This document shows, piece by piece, positions 50,455-61,774 of a DNA stretch of 64,000 nt. The position numbers and the translations under genes were made by a program. Origin of the DNA: Neocallimastix lanati (nom. inval.) (taxonomy: Eukaryota > Neocallimastigomycota > Neocallimastigomycetes > Neocallimastigales > Neocallimastigaceae); NCBI GenBank assembly GCA_016946835.1, contig JACVTC010000012.1, forward strand, positions 540,001 through 604,000, written 5' to 3'. The notes beneath the pieces were generated by a model, which worked only from the letters and a program-made list of their open reading frames with translations, was not told the origin of the DNA and ran no database searches. Each line of letters opens with the position of its first letter. The stretch's first letter is position 1.

Positions 50455-50935
50455 TTTCTATTATCTTCTATAGTTATATCTACTCCAAATTCAACTATAT
50501 ATTTTACTCGATTTTCATTTCCACTTTTGCATGCCATAAATAAAGGTGATATCATTTCACGATTTATTTTTTTTTACATCTACTCCATGTTTAACTAAAT
50601 ATTTTACTATATTTTCGTTTCCACTTTCACATGCATGAAATAATAAGTTATTACCAATATATGATTCTTCATTTATATCATCTCAAAGTTCAATTAAACA
50701 TTTTACTAGATTTTCATTTCCAATTTTACATGCCATAAATAAAAGGTGAATAACCGAGATCATCTATCATTTTTATATCAGCACCACATTCAATTAAATA
50801 TTTTACTATCTTTTCATTTCCTTCTTGACATGCACAATATAATGGTGTTTCCTCATTTTTATTTTCTTTATTTACATCGGCTCCATGTTTAATTAAATAT
50901 TTAATTATATTTTTCTTTTCCATCTTGGCATATTT
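50455..50935 (-). pseudogene. ankyrin-repeat gene remnant
   Basis: The minus strand reads classic ankyrin units: IIKYLIKHGADVNKENKNEE, TPLYCACQEGNEKIVKYLIE, CGADIKMIDDLGYSPFIYGM. After a frame change come CKIGNENLVKCLIEL, NNLLFHACESGNENIVKYL and VKHGVDV. The units are in order, but at least two frameshifts and stops break them. There is no start with a proper N-terminus; the fragment begins abruptly near 50935. Ankyrin arrays bind other proteins. This copy is a broken 3-4 repeat fragment. Confidence 0.75.
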
Positions 50936-51529
50936 CTACAAAATAATCGAGAAAAATTTCCGTATAATAATCTATTAATATTATCTGTCAATTATATATA
51001 TTAATTATTAGACATTATTCCATATCGGTTAGTGACAGGAGTTGACCTTTTATTTTTATATTGATAAAGTATCATTATAATTAATTTATTATCGTAAAAT
51101 TTAGATTTATCAAAAATAATTCTTAATAATTGAATTTAATTTTTTTTTATTAATATCTTTAGTAAAGAAGAAGAATATTCATAAAATATCGCTACAAATT
51201 TATATTATAAAATATAGTCTATTAAGAATAAGAAAGCCATTTTTATAGATTTTGTTTTTTTAGACAAGGAAGAGAATACACTTCATGTGCTTTATTAAAT
51301 AGATTATAATATTTTTATGTATTACATTTTTTAAAAAGAATACATTTTATAATTTAAAGTTAAAAAAACAAAAAAAAAATGTATGTAAAAGATTAAGTAA
51401 AATAAAAAAAAATTTTTAATTAATCATAAAAAAATTTAATGTAATAAAGAATAAAAATAAGTTCAAGAGTTAAAAAAATTTCAGTGTGATGTATATTATA
51501 TGTAGTAACATGATCACCAGTTAAATCTA
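50936..51529. other. AT-rich spacer, no gene seen
   Basis: Contains TCCATATCGGTTAGTGACAG at about 51030 and otherwise A/T-rich sequence. It may be decayed upstream sequence of the ankyrin remnant. Nothing is assignable. Confidence 0.4.
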
Positions 51530-52320
51530 AAATAATAAAACAAAGAAGTAACATCTTTGAAATAGATAGTGTGGTATCCACTAAACTCTCCTCTGAACCA
51601 CAAGAAAGATCATCAAAAATTGAATTATTTATTATAGGTTCTGTGTTTGGAACGGTGCTTTTAGTAAATGTGTATTGATGAAAATTAACAGGACTACTAA
51701 TTGCACTATTCCTTTGCCGGTAACGACGTAGGCACTCTTGGTAATGAAAGTGTTTTTGCTAAACCTCTCAAAAAGTAACTCAAGAGAACTACTAATGATC
51801 GGTATTGTATTAGCAAGATATTCCGCAAGCTCCACAATATATGAAACAGTAGACTCCCTGTGAACTTTTTAGGAGTTGTTCATTTAAATGTCCCTTTTTC
51901 CCAATATTGAATTATAACTCATTTAAAGCTGAAATTCCACCAAGAAGGAATATATATAAAACCTGTTTATGAATTTTTCATATTCTAAAATATTAGAATA
52001 AGAATTTTTTTTTTTTATAGCCGCAATTATTGCGAACTTTAATCTTTATTTATTTATTCTTTTATTAATTATACGAATACTTTTAATTTTAATAAAAAAT
52101 AAAAAAACACAAAATTAATAAAAAAAATAAATATTATTTGTCCAATTTGAACACAATAATAATTGAAATAGTAACCTGAAATAAAAAGTAATAATCAAAA
52201 ATAAAGTGTATAAATAAATTCAGAAAAAAGTTCATATACAACGAACTTCACCTCCTTATGGATTAGGGTTTTAGGATAAGAAGGAAGTAATGAAAACTAT
52301 AAAAATTTTCCCATACGTTA
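51530..52320 (-). pseudogene. LINE 5' region / ORF1-like remnant downstream of tRNA-Ser
   Basis: Shares several blocks with 30185-30480 (GCCGCAATTATT, CTTTAATCTTTATTTATTTA, GTTCATATACAACGAACTTC). A minus-strand stretch at 51835-51632 reads ELAEYLANTIPIISSSLELL and FERFSKNTFITKSAYVVTGK. The domain is not recognised. It lies about 20-80 bases past the 3' end of tRNA-Ser and points away from it, as at the other tRNAs. Frames are broken by stops and A/T-rich insertions. Confidence 0.5.
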
Positions 52321-52342
52321 AGTAGTGTCTTAAAAAATTCTT

Positions 52343-52424
52343 CGTCACCTGCAGGACTCGAACCTGCGCTCCCAAAGGGAAATGGCTTAGCAGGCCACCG
52401 CGTTAACCACTCCGCCAAAGTGAC
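52343..52424 (-). tRNA. tRNA-Ser(GCU)
   Basis: Minus strand. Acceptor GTCACTT pairs with AGGTGAC and the discriminator is G. The D arm is GCGGAGTGGTTAACGC. The anticodon loop CTGCTAA gives GCU, with stem GTGGC/GCCAT. A class II variable arm is present (CCC TTT GGG). The T arm is GCAGG TTCGAGT CCTGC. Length 82 with no intron. A family A LTR begins 16 bases upstream. Confidence 0.95.
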
Positions 52425-52491
52425 TACTCCTATTTTTTATTAATACGGGGTGTCACTAAATACCTTGTATTTCCTATTAAATACTCTTAAT

Positions 52492-53109
52492 TGTTAAGAA
52501 AATAACTGAATTTCAATTTCAATTTCAATAATTCAGTTATTTGAATTTCAATATTAATAATTAATAATATAATAATTATTATTAAAATATTTAGGAAATA
52601 GCCTAGGCCAACTAATTGACTAAATATTATTAACATATTGAAATTAATATATAATTAATATATTAAATAATGTAAACACGTGACTGTCATTAAATTAATT
52701 TCTACATATTATATTTTAATTATAAAATATAATATTTAGTTATATTCTTATATTTTATTTATATTAAATATTTATATTAGTTTATATTATCAATATCTAT
52801 ATTAATACTATTACATATTCATATTAATAATTTTTAATAATTAATTATTTTATATAAATACATGTTTAAATTCTTTTGATTAATCCTTTGTAGGATTATT
52901 GTAATTTAAATTATAGTAATAATTATATAAAATAATAATGTAATAAAATATTATTAAAATTAAATAAAATTTATATTTTAAACAAAAACTTAATTATATT
53001 TACTAATAACAATATGTTTAAATAAGAGTAAAATTAAATTATTAATTAATTACTATAATTTGGCATCTTGACCTAATCGTTAAGACCAAATTATCTAAAA
53101 ACTTTAACA
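52492..53109 (+). repeat. 5' LTR of the gag-only element
   Basis: TGTTAAGAAAATAACTGAAT to AAAACTTTAACA. Contains a TATA-like TATATAAATA at 52851 and GTAGGATTATTGT at 52890-52902. Confidence 0.92.
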
Positions 53110-53119
53110 ATAATCCTAC
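53107..53119 (+). promoter_or_regulatory. self-complementary primer binding site
   Basis: ACAATAATCCTAC spans the LTR end and the first ten internal bases. It is the exact reverse complement of GTAGGATTATTGT in the 5' LTR (52890-52902), 39 bases after a TATA-like box. This is the arrangement known from S. pombe Tf1, where the 5' end of the mRNA primes reverse transcription. Confidence 0.75.
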
Positions 53120-53143
53120 CAACAATCTATCGATTACCTCAAG

Positions 53144-53935
53144 ATGTCCACAACAATTAGATCCGATCCTAATATATCATTAACAAGTAATGATATATTA
53201 AAGCTACCAAAAGAAGAATTTGTTACAATTGAAGAATATAATGAATTTATTCACAAGATGAAGAAGAAAATAAAATCGAAGATATCAGAGATGAACAAAG
53301 CAAAACAGGTCGTCTACTCTCAGAAAGTTGTTGTAACAAAATCAATGCTAGACGGATCAATAGACTTCAGAAGTGCTAAGTTAGCTTTATGTCAAATTGA
53401 AAGATTAATATTACAAATTAATCAGAACATTTCTAATTTTGAACAGGTTGATAAGTTCATGATATTTTTAAAAGAAAAAATTCCTAATAAAAGACAGAAA
53501 GAAGCTAATATTAATGAAAACAACATTAATAAAAATAATAATGAATTAATTAATAAAAATGTCATAAATCTCATCACAAAATCTGAACTTCCTGACAAGG
53601 AATCCTACGAAGAAACTACAAGACACAGTAAAAATGACTCTAACGAAGAATCAAATACAATTAAAGGTAGCAATCACAAAAAAGAAAAAATAAAGTCTAA
53701 TAAAGTTAGTGGAAATAATAAAATGAAAACTAAACCAAAATTAAAATTAAAGAAATCATATAATAAAAATACATATAATAAATTCAATCCAAATCTATTA
53801 GTTGCAGTATTTTCTTTTCAAAAATTAATATTTATTTTTTTTCAAATTAAAAAAGGAATAAGAGCAAATTCACATGAATCTGATTTTTCTCCACCAGTAT
53901 TGGGAATAAAAAATTCATATAGTTCAAAAAATTGA
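53144..53935 (+). CDS. gag-like protein of the nested element
   Basis: 263 residues from the ATG at 53144, 35 bases after the LTR. Residues 1-125 are helical and rich in Lys/Glu (EFVTIEEYNEFIHKMKKKIK, AKLALCQIERLILQINQNIS). Residues 125-210 are a basic, Asn/Ser/Lys-rich linker. The last ~45 residues contain a hydrophobic patch (LLVAVFSFQKLIFIFFQI). There is no CCHC knuckle and no protease motif. By position and composition it is most likely a Gag, but I recognise no specific family. The frame is intact and the LTRs are young, consistent with recent function. Confidence 0.75.
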   Translation: MSTTIRSDPNISLTSNDILKLPKEEFVTIEEYNEFIHKMKKKIKSKISEMNKAKQVVYSQKVVVTKSMLDGSIDFRSAKLALCQIERLILQINQNISNFEQVDKFMIFLKEKIPNKRQKEANINENNINKNNNELINKNVINLITKSELPDKESYEETTRHSKNDSNEESNTIKGSNHKKEKIKSNKVSGNNKMKTKPKLKLKKSYNKNTYNKFNPNLLVAVFSFQKLIFIFFQIKKGIRANSHESDFSPPVLGIKNSYSSKN

Positions 53936-55075
53936 CTTACTATTTTAATTAATACTGCACTAAAGATATATTCAATTATAATTTACATTTTTTGTATTCT
54001 ATGATAAATAATTATATCAAACTAAAATTTCTATTTCTTTAATTTAAATATCCAAATCTTTGCAGTTATATTGTTTTTTTTATAATGAAAAAAAAAAAAA
54101 AAAAAAAAAAAACGAACAGTTATATTTAATAAAATTATATATTTAATTACAATAAATACAAAAACAATTCAATTAAAAAAAAAAAAAAAAAAATTCAGTA
54201 GGAATCAATATTTGGGATTAATAATTTTTCTTTAAAATCAAAAACCTTAATTATATTATAATTAAACAGTTGAAAACAATCAACTTTTCCCTTCTTTTAC
54301 ATTTAATTAATATTCTCTACAAGAGCTATAATTAAAATTTTAAGATTTATATAGTTATTAAATTAATACTAGTTAAAATTTAATAATAAAGTATAATTTA
54401 CAATCTTAACATTTTCAACATTTCCAAATAGATTAATCAAAATTTGTTTAATATTATATTGAAAAGGACGCTTTTCTCTATAATATTCTTTGATAATAAA
54501 ATAATTATGATAAGGACGCTTACATAATTATTATCGTTAAAAATAAACTAAATTGAATATTATGATATATTCAATAGTTAAATTGATAAATTTTCAATTA
54601 CAATTTCAAAATTTAGAAAATTATAAATTATAAATTTAAAAATTTCACATTACGAAATTTCAAAATTTAATAAAAATTATATATTCAACGATTTAATATT
54701 ATTTTTATATTTTAATATATTTATTATTTACTAATTTTCAAAAATTTCATAATTAATTGTAAAAATTGAAATATTAATTTCAATTAAATTTCAAAATTTC
54801 AATTTCAAAAATTTAAAAGGGAATATATATTAAAAATGGTATCAACATATTTAAAAACATTGAATTTTATAATAAAATTTTAATTTTAACAAATTTAGAC
54901 AAATTTCAAATTTCATGAAATTGTCACTTAAAAGGTCTTCTCTAAAAGATTCAAGTGACCTTTTAATTCCTAATTAACTTTAAAAAAATTAAAAAATTTT
55001 TTTTTAATAACTTAACAAAATTTTTTTAACAACGTTACACAAATCGTCTGGAATCCGATTTTTGTGGAAGGGCAT
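53936..55075 (+). other. non-coding internal region of the nested element
   Basis: 1.14 kb between the gag-like ORF and the 3' LTR without coding potential. Contains poly(A) runs, two copies of AAGGACGCTT (54465, 54513) and a hairpin around 54929-54964 (AAAAGGTC..GACCTTTT). It ends with a purine-rich tract. Confidence 0.6.
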
Positions 55076-55693
55076 TGTTAAGAAAATAACTGAATTTCAA
55101 TTTCAATTTCAATAATTCAGTTATTTGAATTTCAATATTAATAATTAATAATATAATAATTATTATTAAAATATTTAGGAAATAGTCTAGGCCAACTAAT
55201 TGACTAAATATTATTAACATATTGAAATTAATATATAATTAATATATTAAATAATGTAAACACGTGACTGTCATTAAATTAATTTCTACATATTATATTT
55301 TAATTATAAAATATAATATTTAGTTATATTCTTATATTTTATTTATATTAAATATTTATATTAGTTTATATTATCAATATCTATATTAATACTATTACAT
55401 ATTCATATTAATAATTTTTAATAATTAATTATTTTATATAAATACATGTTTAAATTCTTTTGATTAATCCTTTGTAGGATTATTGTAATTTAAATTATAG
55501 TAATAATTATATAAAATAATAATGAAATAAAATATTATTAAAATTAAATAAAATTTATATTTTAAACAAAAACTTAATTATATTTACTAATAACAATATG
55601 TTTAAATAAGAGTAAAATTAAATTATTAATTAATTACTATAATTTGGCATCTTGACCTAATCGTTAAGACCAAATTATCTAAAAACTTTAACA
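55076..55693 (+). repeat. 3' LTR of the gag-only element
   Basis: Same length and almost the same sequence as the 5' LTR; differences seen at TAGCCTAGG/TAGTCTAGG and ATGTAATA/ATGAAATA. Confidence 0.92.
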
Positions 55694-55699
55694 TTAATA

Positions 55700-56640
55700 A
55701 TAATAAAGTAAAACTATTATTAAATATTCTTATTAAAATCTTTTATTAATATCAAATATAATAAAAATTATTATTAAATATTCTTATAAATTTCTTTTAT
55801 TAATATTAAATATAATAAAAATTATTATTAAATATTCTTATAAATTTCTTTTATTAATATTAAATATAATAAAAATTATTATTAAATATTCTTATTAAAA
55901 TCTTTTATAATAAAAATTATTATTAAATATTCTTATAAAATTCTTTTATTAATATTAAATATAATAAAAATTATTATTAAATATTCTTATTAAAATCTTT
56001 TATTAATATCAAATATAATAAAAATTATTATTAAATATTCTTATTAAAATCTTTTATAATAAAAATTATTATTAAATATTCTTATAAAATTCCTTTATTA
56101 ATATTAAATATAATAAAAATTATTATTAAATATTCATATTAAAATCTTTTATTAATATCAAATATAATAAAAATTATTAAATATTCTAATAAAGATCTTT
56201 TATTAATATTAAATATAATAAAAATTATTATTAAATATTCTTATTAAAATCTTTTATAATAAAAATTATTATTAAATATTCTTATAAAATTCTTTTATTA
56301 ATATCAAATCTAATAAAAATTATTATTAAATATTCTTATAAAATTCTTTTATTAATATCAAATCTAATAAAAATTATTATTAAATATTCTTATTAAAATC
56401 TTTTATTAATATCAAATATAATAAAAATTATTATTAAATATTCTTATTAAAATCTTTTATAATAAAAATTATTATTAAATATTCTTATAAAATTCTTTTA
56501 TTAATATTAAATATAATAAAAATTATTATTAAATATTCTTATTAAAATCTTTTATTAATATCAAATCTAATAAAAATAATTATTAAATATTTTATTAATA
56601 TTAAATATAATAAAAATTATTACTAAATATTCTTATTAAA
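55700..56640 (+). repeat. expanded ~51/34-bp tandem array in a family A LTR
   Basis: About twenty units combine AAAAATTATTATTAAATATT and CTTATTAAAATCTTTTATTA or shorter versions. A long unit (with TATCAAATATAATA) and a short unit (CTTTTATAATAAAAATTATT) alternate. The corresponding array is short in the copy at 44914 and intermediate at 14870-15290. Confidence 0.85.
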
Positions 56641-57320
56641 AATTATATAATATTTAAATCATTACTAATTTATTTTTATATTAAGAATAATAAAAACCTA
56701 TTTCAATAAATATTTGATGTAAAATACAGAATTATAAGTTTCTGTATAATATTTTCTAAAACCTTTGAAATAAACTAAAAATAAAACAAAAATTAAAAAT
56801 AAATTAAATCTTTATTAAAATAAAAATGAACTAAAATACAGAAGAATTCCAATAATAAAAATGATCTAAAATACAGAAAATAACAATTCTGTATAATTCT
56901 CTCTCTGAATAACAATATCAAGAAGAAGCTACCGCCCGGAATGCCCTTCGTGATACAAGCTCCAAATTAATTTTTTATATTTTAATTTAAATTTTAATTT
57001 AATAAATGTTATTTTTTTTTTTAAAAAAATAATTTAAAATAATAGTTAAAAATTAAAATAAAATAGTTATAATAGTTTTTTTTTATAAAGAATATATTAA
57101 TAATAAATAAAATGTATTAAAATAAAAGTATAAAAAGAAGAATAAATTTCTTTCTTTTTAATACTTGGAACAAATAATTTTAATTTTAAATTTAAATAAA
57201 GAATATTTTAAAATTTAATTTTTTTTTTTCTTGTTTCCAAACTTATTTCTATAGTTATGTGTTAATATTTATTTTTTTTTTGTTTTGAATATCTTAGTGT
57301 TTCAACCCCAGCCCGTATCA

Positions 57321-58389
57321 TTGTTGGTAAAGAATGAATTAATAACCTTTATTTTATTATTAATAATTCTTTACTAAATTGTACTTTCCTATATTCTTGA
57401 TAACCTAAACTTAATAATAAAATTTAATTTATTTTGATATAAATTAATTTTAACTTGTAAATAATGTAAATAAATTTTAATTAATTACTTTATTGTTATA
57501 TTATTAAATATATGTATATATTAAAATACAATTGTAAATATTAAAATTATACTTTTAATATACTAAATTATTAAAACTATTAATTAAATATTATTATAAA
57601 AATTATTATAAAATTATTAAAATTATTAATTAAATATTATTATAAAAATTATTATAAACTATTAATATTATAAAATTATTAAAATTATTAAATATTATTA
57701 TAAAAATTTATTTATTATAACTATTAAATATTATTATAAAATTATTAAGATTATTAATTAAATTTATTATTAAAAATTATTAAAAATTTTTACTTATTAT
57801 AAAAATTATTATTTAAATATTATCAAATTTATTAATTAAATATTATAAAAATTTTATTTTATTTTGAAAATAATTACAAGTATTATTTAAAATAATTAAA
57901 GATTATTAAATTTATTATATTAATCTTTAAAAACAATTTATTTAACTTAAAAATATCAAAGAAAATAGTAAAAACTATTTTCTATATATTTATTTTATAA
58001 TTATTTTTAATTAAATTATATTTTAATATTATATTATTATATTTATAAAAATTAAAACAAAAATGAATTATTGATATAAAATTAATTCAATAATTCTATA
58101 AAATTACTTAAATTATAAACAATTAATTATACTTTAAATTTATAAAAAAATATAAATATTGTAACAATTTCTTAAAAATTAAATATGTGTACTTTAAATA
58201 ATAAAATTTTATATTAATAAATAATAAACACTTTTTAATAAAAAAAAATTTTTTTTCTGTGTTAAAATCAAAGCAGGGTAATACCCGTCCCCCCTGCTTG
58301 ATTTTAAATCAATAAGAATCACCCCGAGTCTACCATTGTGATAAATAACAAAATTATTAAATTAAAATAAATAATAAAGAACAAATTCT
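57321..58389. other. LTR-type AT-rich sequence with a GC-rich hairpin
   Basis: Begins TTGTTGGTAAAGAATGAATT, a diverged form of the 86-bp hairpin repeat, then A/T-rich repeats of AAATTATTATAAA type. At 58263-58306 a GC-rich hairpin stands out (see separate entry). It probably belongs to one long LTR interrupted by the family D solo LTR at 58390. No gene was seen. Confidence 0.45.
58263..58306. other. GC-rich hairpin in AT-rich DNA
   Basis: TAAAATCAAAGCAGGG pairs with CCCTGCTTGATTTTA across a 13-nt interior that itself contains GGGTAATACCC. CACCCCGAGTCTACC follows shortly after. The function is unknown; it may be part of an LTR. Confidence 0.6.
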
Positions 58390-59043
58390 TGTTAAGATAA
58401 TAACTGAATTTCAATTTCAATTTCAATTTCAATAATTCAGTTATTTGAATTTCAATATTAAAAAATAATAATATAATAATTATTATTAAATTAACTTTAT
58501 TAAAATATTTAGGAATTAGTCTAGGCCAACTAATTACTAAATATTATTAACATATTGAAATTAATATATATTAAATAATGTAAACACGTGATTGTCATAT
58601 TAAATTAATTTCTACATATTATATTTTATTTATAAAATATAGTATTTAACTATATTAGATTCTTATATTTTATTTATATTAAATATTTATATTATTATCT
58701 TATTTTATTTTATCAATATCAAACTTATATTAATACTATTACATATTCATATTAATAATTAATAATTAATATTTTGATAATTAATTATTTTATATAAATA
58801 CATGTTTAAATCTTTTGATTAATCCTTTGTAGGATTATTGCAATTTAAATTATAGTAATAACTATATAAAATAATAATGTAATAAAATATTATTAATATT
58901 AAATAAAACTTATATTTTAAATAAAAGACTTATTTATAATAATAATATGTTTTAAATAAGAATAAAATTAAATTATTAATTAATTACTATAATTTGGCAT
59001 CTTGACCTAATCGTTAAGACCTAATTATCTAAAAACTTTAACA
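58390..59043 (+). mobile_element. solo LTR, family D (654 bp), target duplication ATTCT
   Basis: TGTTAAGATAATAACTGAAT to AAAACTTTAACA, flanked by perfect ATTCT (58385-58389, 59044-59048). It contains the TATA-like TATATAAATA and TTTGTAGGATTATTGC, as in the element at 52492. It is a product of LTR-LTR recombination. Confidence 0.88.
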
Positions 59044-59048
59044 ATTCT

Positions 59049-59580
59049 TGTCTAACTTAACCCAAAAATTAATTCATTCTAAAAAAGAAATTAAATTCAT
59101 ATTAAAGAAAATTTAATTAAATAAAAAATAATTACAATAAAATAATAATAAATTAATTAATCATTAATAATTTTAATTAAAAACTAAAATAAATTAATAA
59201 ATAATATTTTTCTAAGACTACAAATAAACAAAATAATAAACAAATTTAATAAATTATAAATAACAAATAAACAAACTTATAAACATCTCAAAATTAAAAT
59301 TAACTAGTTAAATAACTTTTAAGTTACTTTTATTTAAAATAATGATTATTTTATTTATTTTATAACTTAACTTTTATAAACAAATTGTAATTAAAATAAC
59401 ATTTTAAAACTCATCTTTATTAATATTTTAATTGTAAATATTGTTTAATTTAATAATAAATTATTCTTTATTTCTCTTTTATTAATTTTATTATTTTTAA
59501 TGTAAATAGTTTAAAATCAAAGAAAAATATAAAAACATGTAAATATTTCTTATAAATTATTCTTTATTATTAATTAGTTA
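59049..59580. other. AT-rich sequence, continuation of an interrupted LTR
   Basis: Resumes with TGTCTAACTTAACCC after the solo LTR target duplication and then is A/T-rich. No coding or RNA feature is seen. Confidence 0.4.
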
Positions 59581-59990
59581 ATAAATTATTATAAATATTT
59601 TATTAGTTTTAATAATCAAAAAGTATGATTATTAATTATTTAATAAATTATTATAAATATTTTATTAGTTTTAATAATCAAAAAGTATGATTATTAATTA
59701 TTTAATAAATTATTATAAATATTTTATTAGTTTTAATAATCAAAAAGTATGATTATTAATTATTTAATAAATTATTATAAATATTTTATTAGTTTTAATA
59801 ATCAAAAAGTATGATTATTAATTATTTAATAAATTATTATAAATATTTTATTAGTTTTAATAATCAAAAAGTATGATTATTAATTATTTAATAAATTATT
59901 ATAAATATTTTATTAGTTTTAATAATCAAAAAGTATGATTATTAATTATTTAACAAATTATTACAAATATTTTATTAGTTATTAATAATC
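59581..59990 (+). repeat. 62-bp tandem repeat, six full copies
   Basis: Units start at 59581, 59643, 59705, 59767, 59829 and 59891, followed by a diverged partial copy. Unit text includes ATTTTATTAGTTTTAATAAT and CAAAAAGTATGATTATTAAT. The full copies are identical as far as I can read, which indicates recent amplification. Confidence 0.92.
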
Positions 59991-61774
59991 AATTTTATTA
60001 TTAAAATTTAAAATAAATTAGTATAAATAATAAATATTTCATTTTATTATTTTTATTAGTTTTTAACAATTATTTTATTAATTTAAACAAAATTAATTAT
60101 TAAATAAATAAAGATTAATATTAAAATAAAAATAAATTTTTTTTAATAAAACATTTTTGTGTTTAATAATAAAACATATTTATTTTTTTTAAATTTCTTA
60201 ATTCTATTTTATTCAGTATTTATCCTTTTATTCACTTCTACAAAATTTAATTTTTGTAGATTAAGAATATCAGGTATAAATCATTTGACAAATGATTCTA
60301 TTATCTTAATTTGAAGTTATTACTTCAAAAGTGATAATAAATGTATCAAGTTTGATTTAATATAAAATTTAATATAAATGAATTTGTGTTATTATTATTA
60401 ATAATTAAGTTATTATTATTCTAGCTTAACACTGAATTGTTATTAATTTTTCAAAATTATACATTTCTTTTGTGTTTAGAATTAATTTTTATTATTATAT
60501 TTATTAATTTTTATTATTATTTATTAATTTTTTATTATTATTTATTAATTTTTATTATTATTTATTAATTTTTTATTATTATTTATTAATTTTTATTATT
60601 ATTTATTAATATAATATTTGGTTATTATTTTTTTATTACATTTCTAATAACAACGAGAAATTAATTTTATAAAATATTTACAAGTATTTATATTTTTACA
60701 ATAATTTAAAGTATTTACAATTTTTAATAATAAAACAATTAAGAATAATTATATTTATAAAAATAAACAATAAAATAAACAAATAAACAATTAATGCAAG
60801 AATTATTATAAACAAAGAATTCAAAATAATAAAAAAAAGAGAAAATTGTTTACAAACTATTTACTTTTAATTAAAAAGAGAAATTAATTACCATTAGTAT
60901 TTCATTATTTTAAAAATTAAAATAGAATTAAAGTATAATTTCGAGTTTTAGAATTTAATTAAAATAAATTTTTTAATTATGATTTTAATTTCAAATTTTA
61001 ATTTATTAATTTGTTGTTGAATAGGTTAGATATTATTCAAGCTTTCTAATAATTTTATGCTTAAGAATTCCAATCTGTATCATTTTTTGTGTAAGAATAT
61101 AGATTTATTTCTTATAAAATAATCTATCTTCGTATTTAATTAATTTATATTTCATTTATATTTCAATATTTATTAACATGTAAAAAATATATTAATTTAT
61201 CCAAATTAATATATTGAAAAATAATGTAAACAAATTTGTTGTAATGTATTAATTACTTAAAAATATTATTTATATTTTATTATTTCAATTAGTTGATAAT
61301 TTATAAGATTTTAGTAATCGGTTAATTTATTAATTTTTTCCCCAATATTATTATGATTGGGTTTTTATTAATTAATACGATGATTAATATATTAGAATAT
61401 TAATCGAAGTTATTCAGGTTTTTCTACTAATCTTTTCCTGAATATCAATTTGTTAAGATTAGATACCTTTATTTGATTTGTTAACTTTATCTTATCTATT
61501 TTATTTATTTAATAATTACATCTATTTAATAATTTCATCTATTAAAATTATTATAAATAAAAAAGTATAAAAGAACTCAAATTTCTTTGATTAAAGAATT
61601 TAGAGTTATTATTATATAATGCTATATAATAAATTAAAATAAATAAAGTCTTTTGTTTATATCTATATTTAGTGTTTATAATAAACTCTATATAAAGTTA
61701 AGTATAAATTTTTATATCTTAAAACATTAATAATCTAGTTATAGTTAGTATATTATAAATAGATTATTAAATTT
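59991..61774. other. AT-rich region with short repeats and hairpins, no gene seen
   Basis: Contains two small hairpins near 60279-60335 (AATCATTTGACAAATGATT and TTTGAAGTTATTACTTCAAA), an ATTTATTAATTTTTATT tandem block (60485-60612) and a family G-like start near 61090 (TGTAAGAATATAGATTTATT). No gene was recognised. Confidence 0.45.

Larger units (their letters stand above)
52492..55693 (+). mobile_element. non-autonomous LTR retrotransposon, family D, gag-like ORF only
   Basis: Two 618-bp LTRs (52492-53109, 55076-55693; I find two base differences), TG..CA ends, and a perfect 5-bp target duplication TTAAT (52487-52491, 55694-55698). The internal region is 1966 bp with one ORF (53144-53935) and no protease, RT or integrase. 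A purine-rich GTGGAAGGG (55064-55072) precedes the 3' LTR. The primer binding site is self-complementary to the LTR and not tRNA-type. It must be mobilised by proteins of another element. Confidence 0.9.
52441..57320 (+). mobile_element. family A LTR split by a nested gag-only element
   Basis: Left part 52441-52491 (TAATACGGGGTGTCACTAAA; the expected TG is TA here). The right part resumes after the insertion and ends CCCCAGCCCGTATCA at 57320. The interrupted LTR would be about 1.67 kb without the insert, longer than other A copies because its tandem array (55700-56640) is expanded. The conserved block CTACCGCCCGGAATGCCCTT is at about 56929. Confidence 0.8.

Noticed and set aside
59581-59990. 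Regularly repeated units resembling a CRISPR array
   Set aside because: Copies are contiguous 62-bp units without variable spacers, in a eukaryotic genome; plain tandem repeat.
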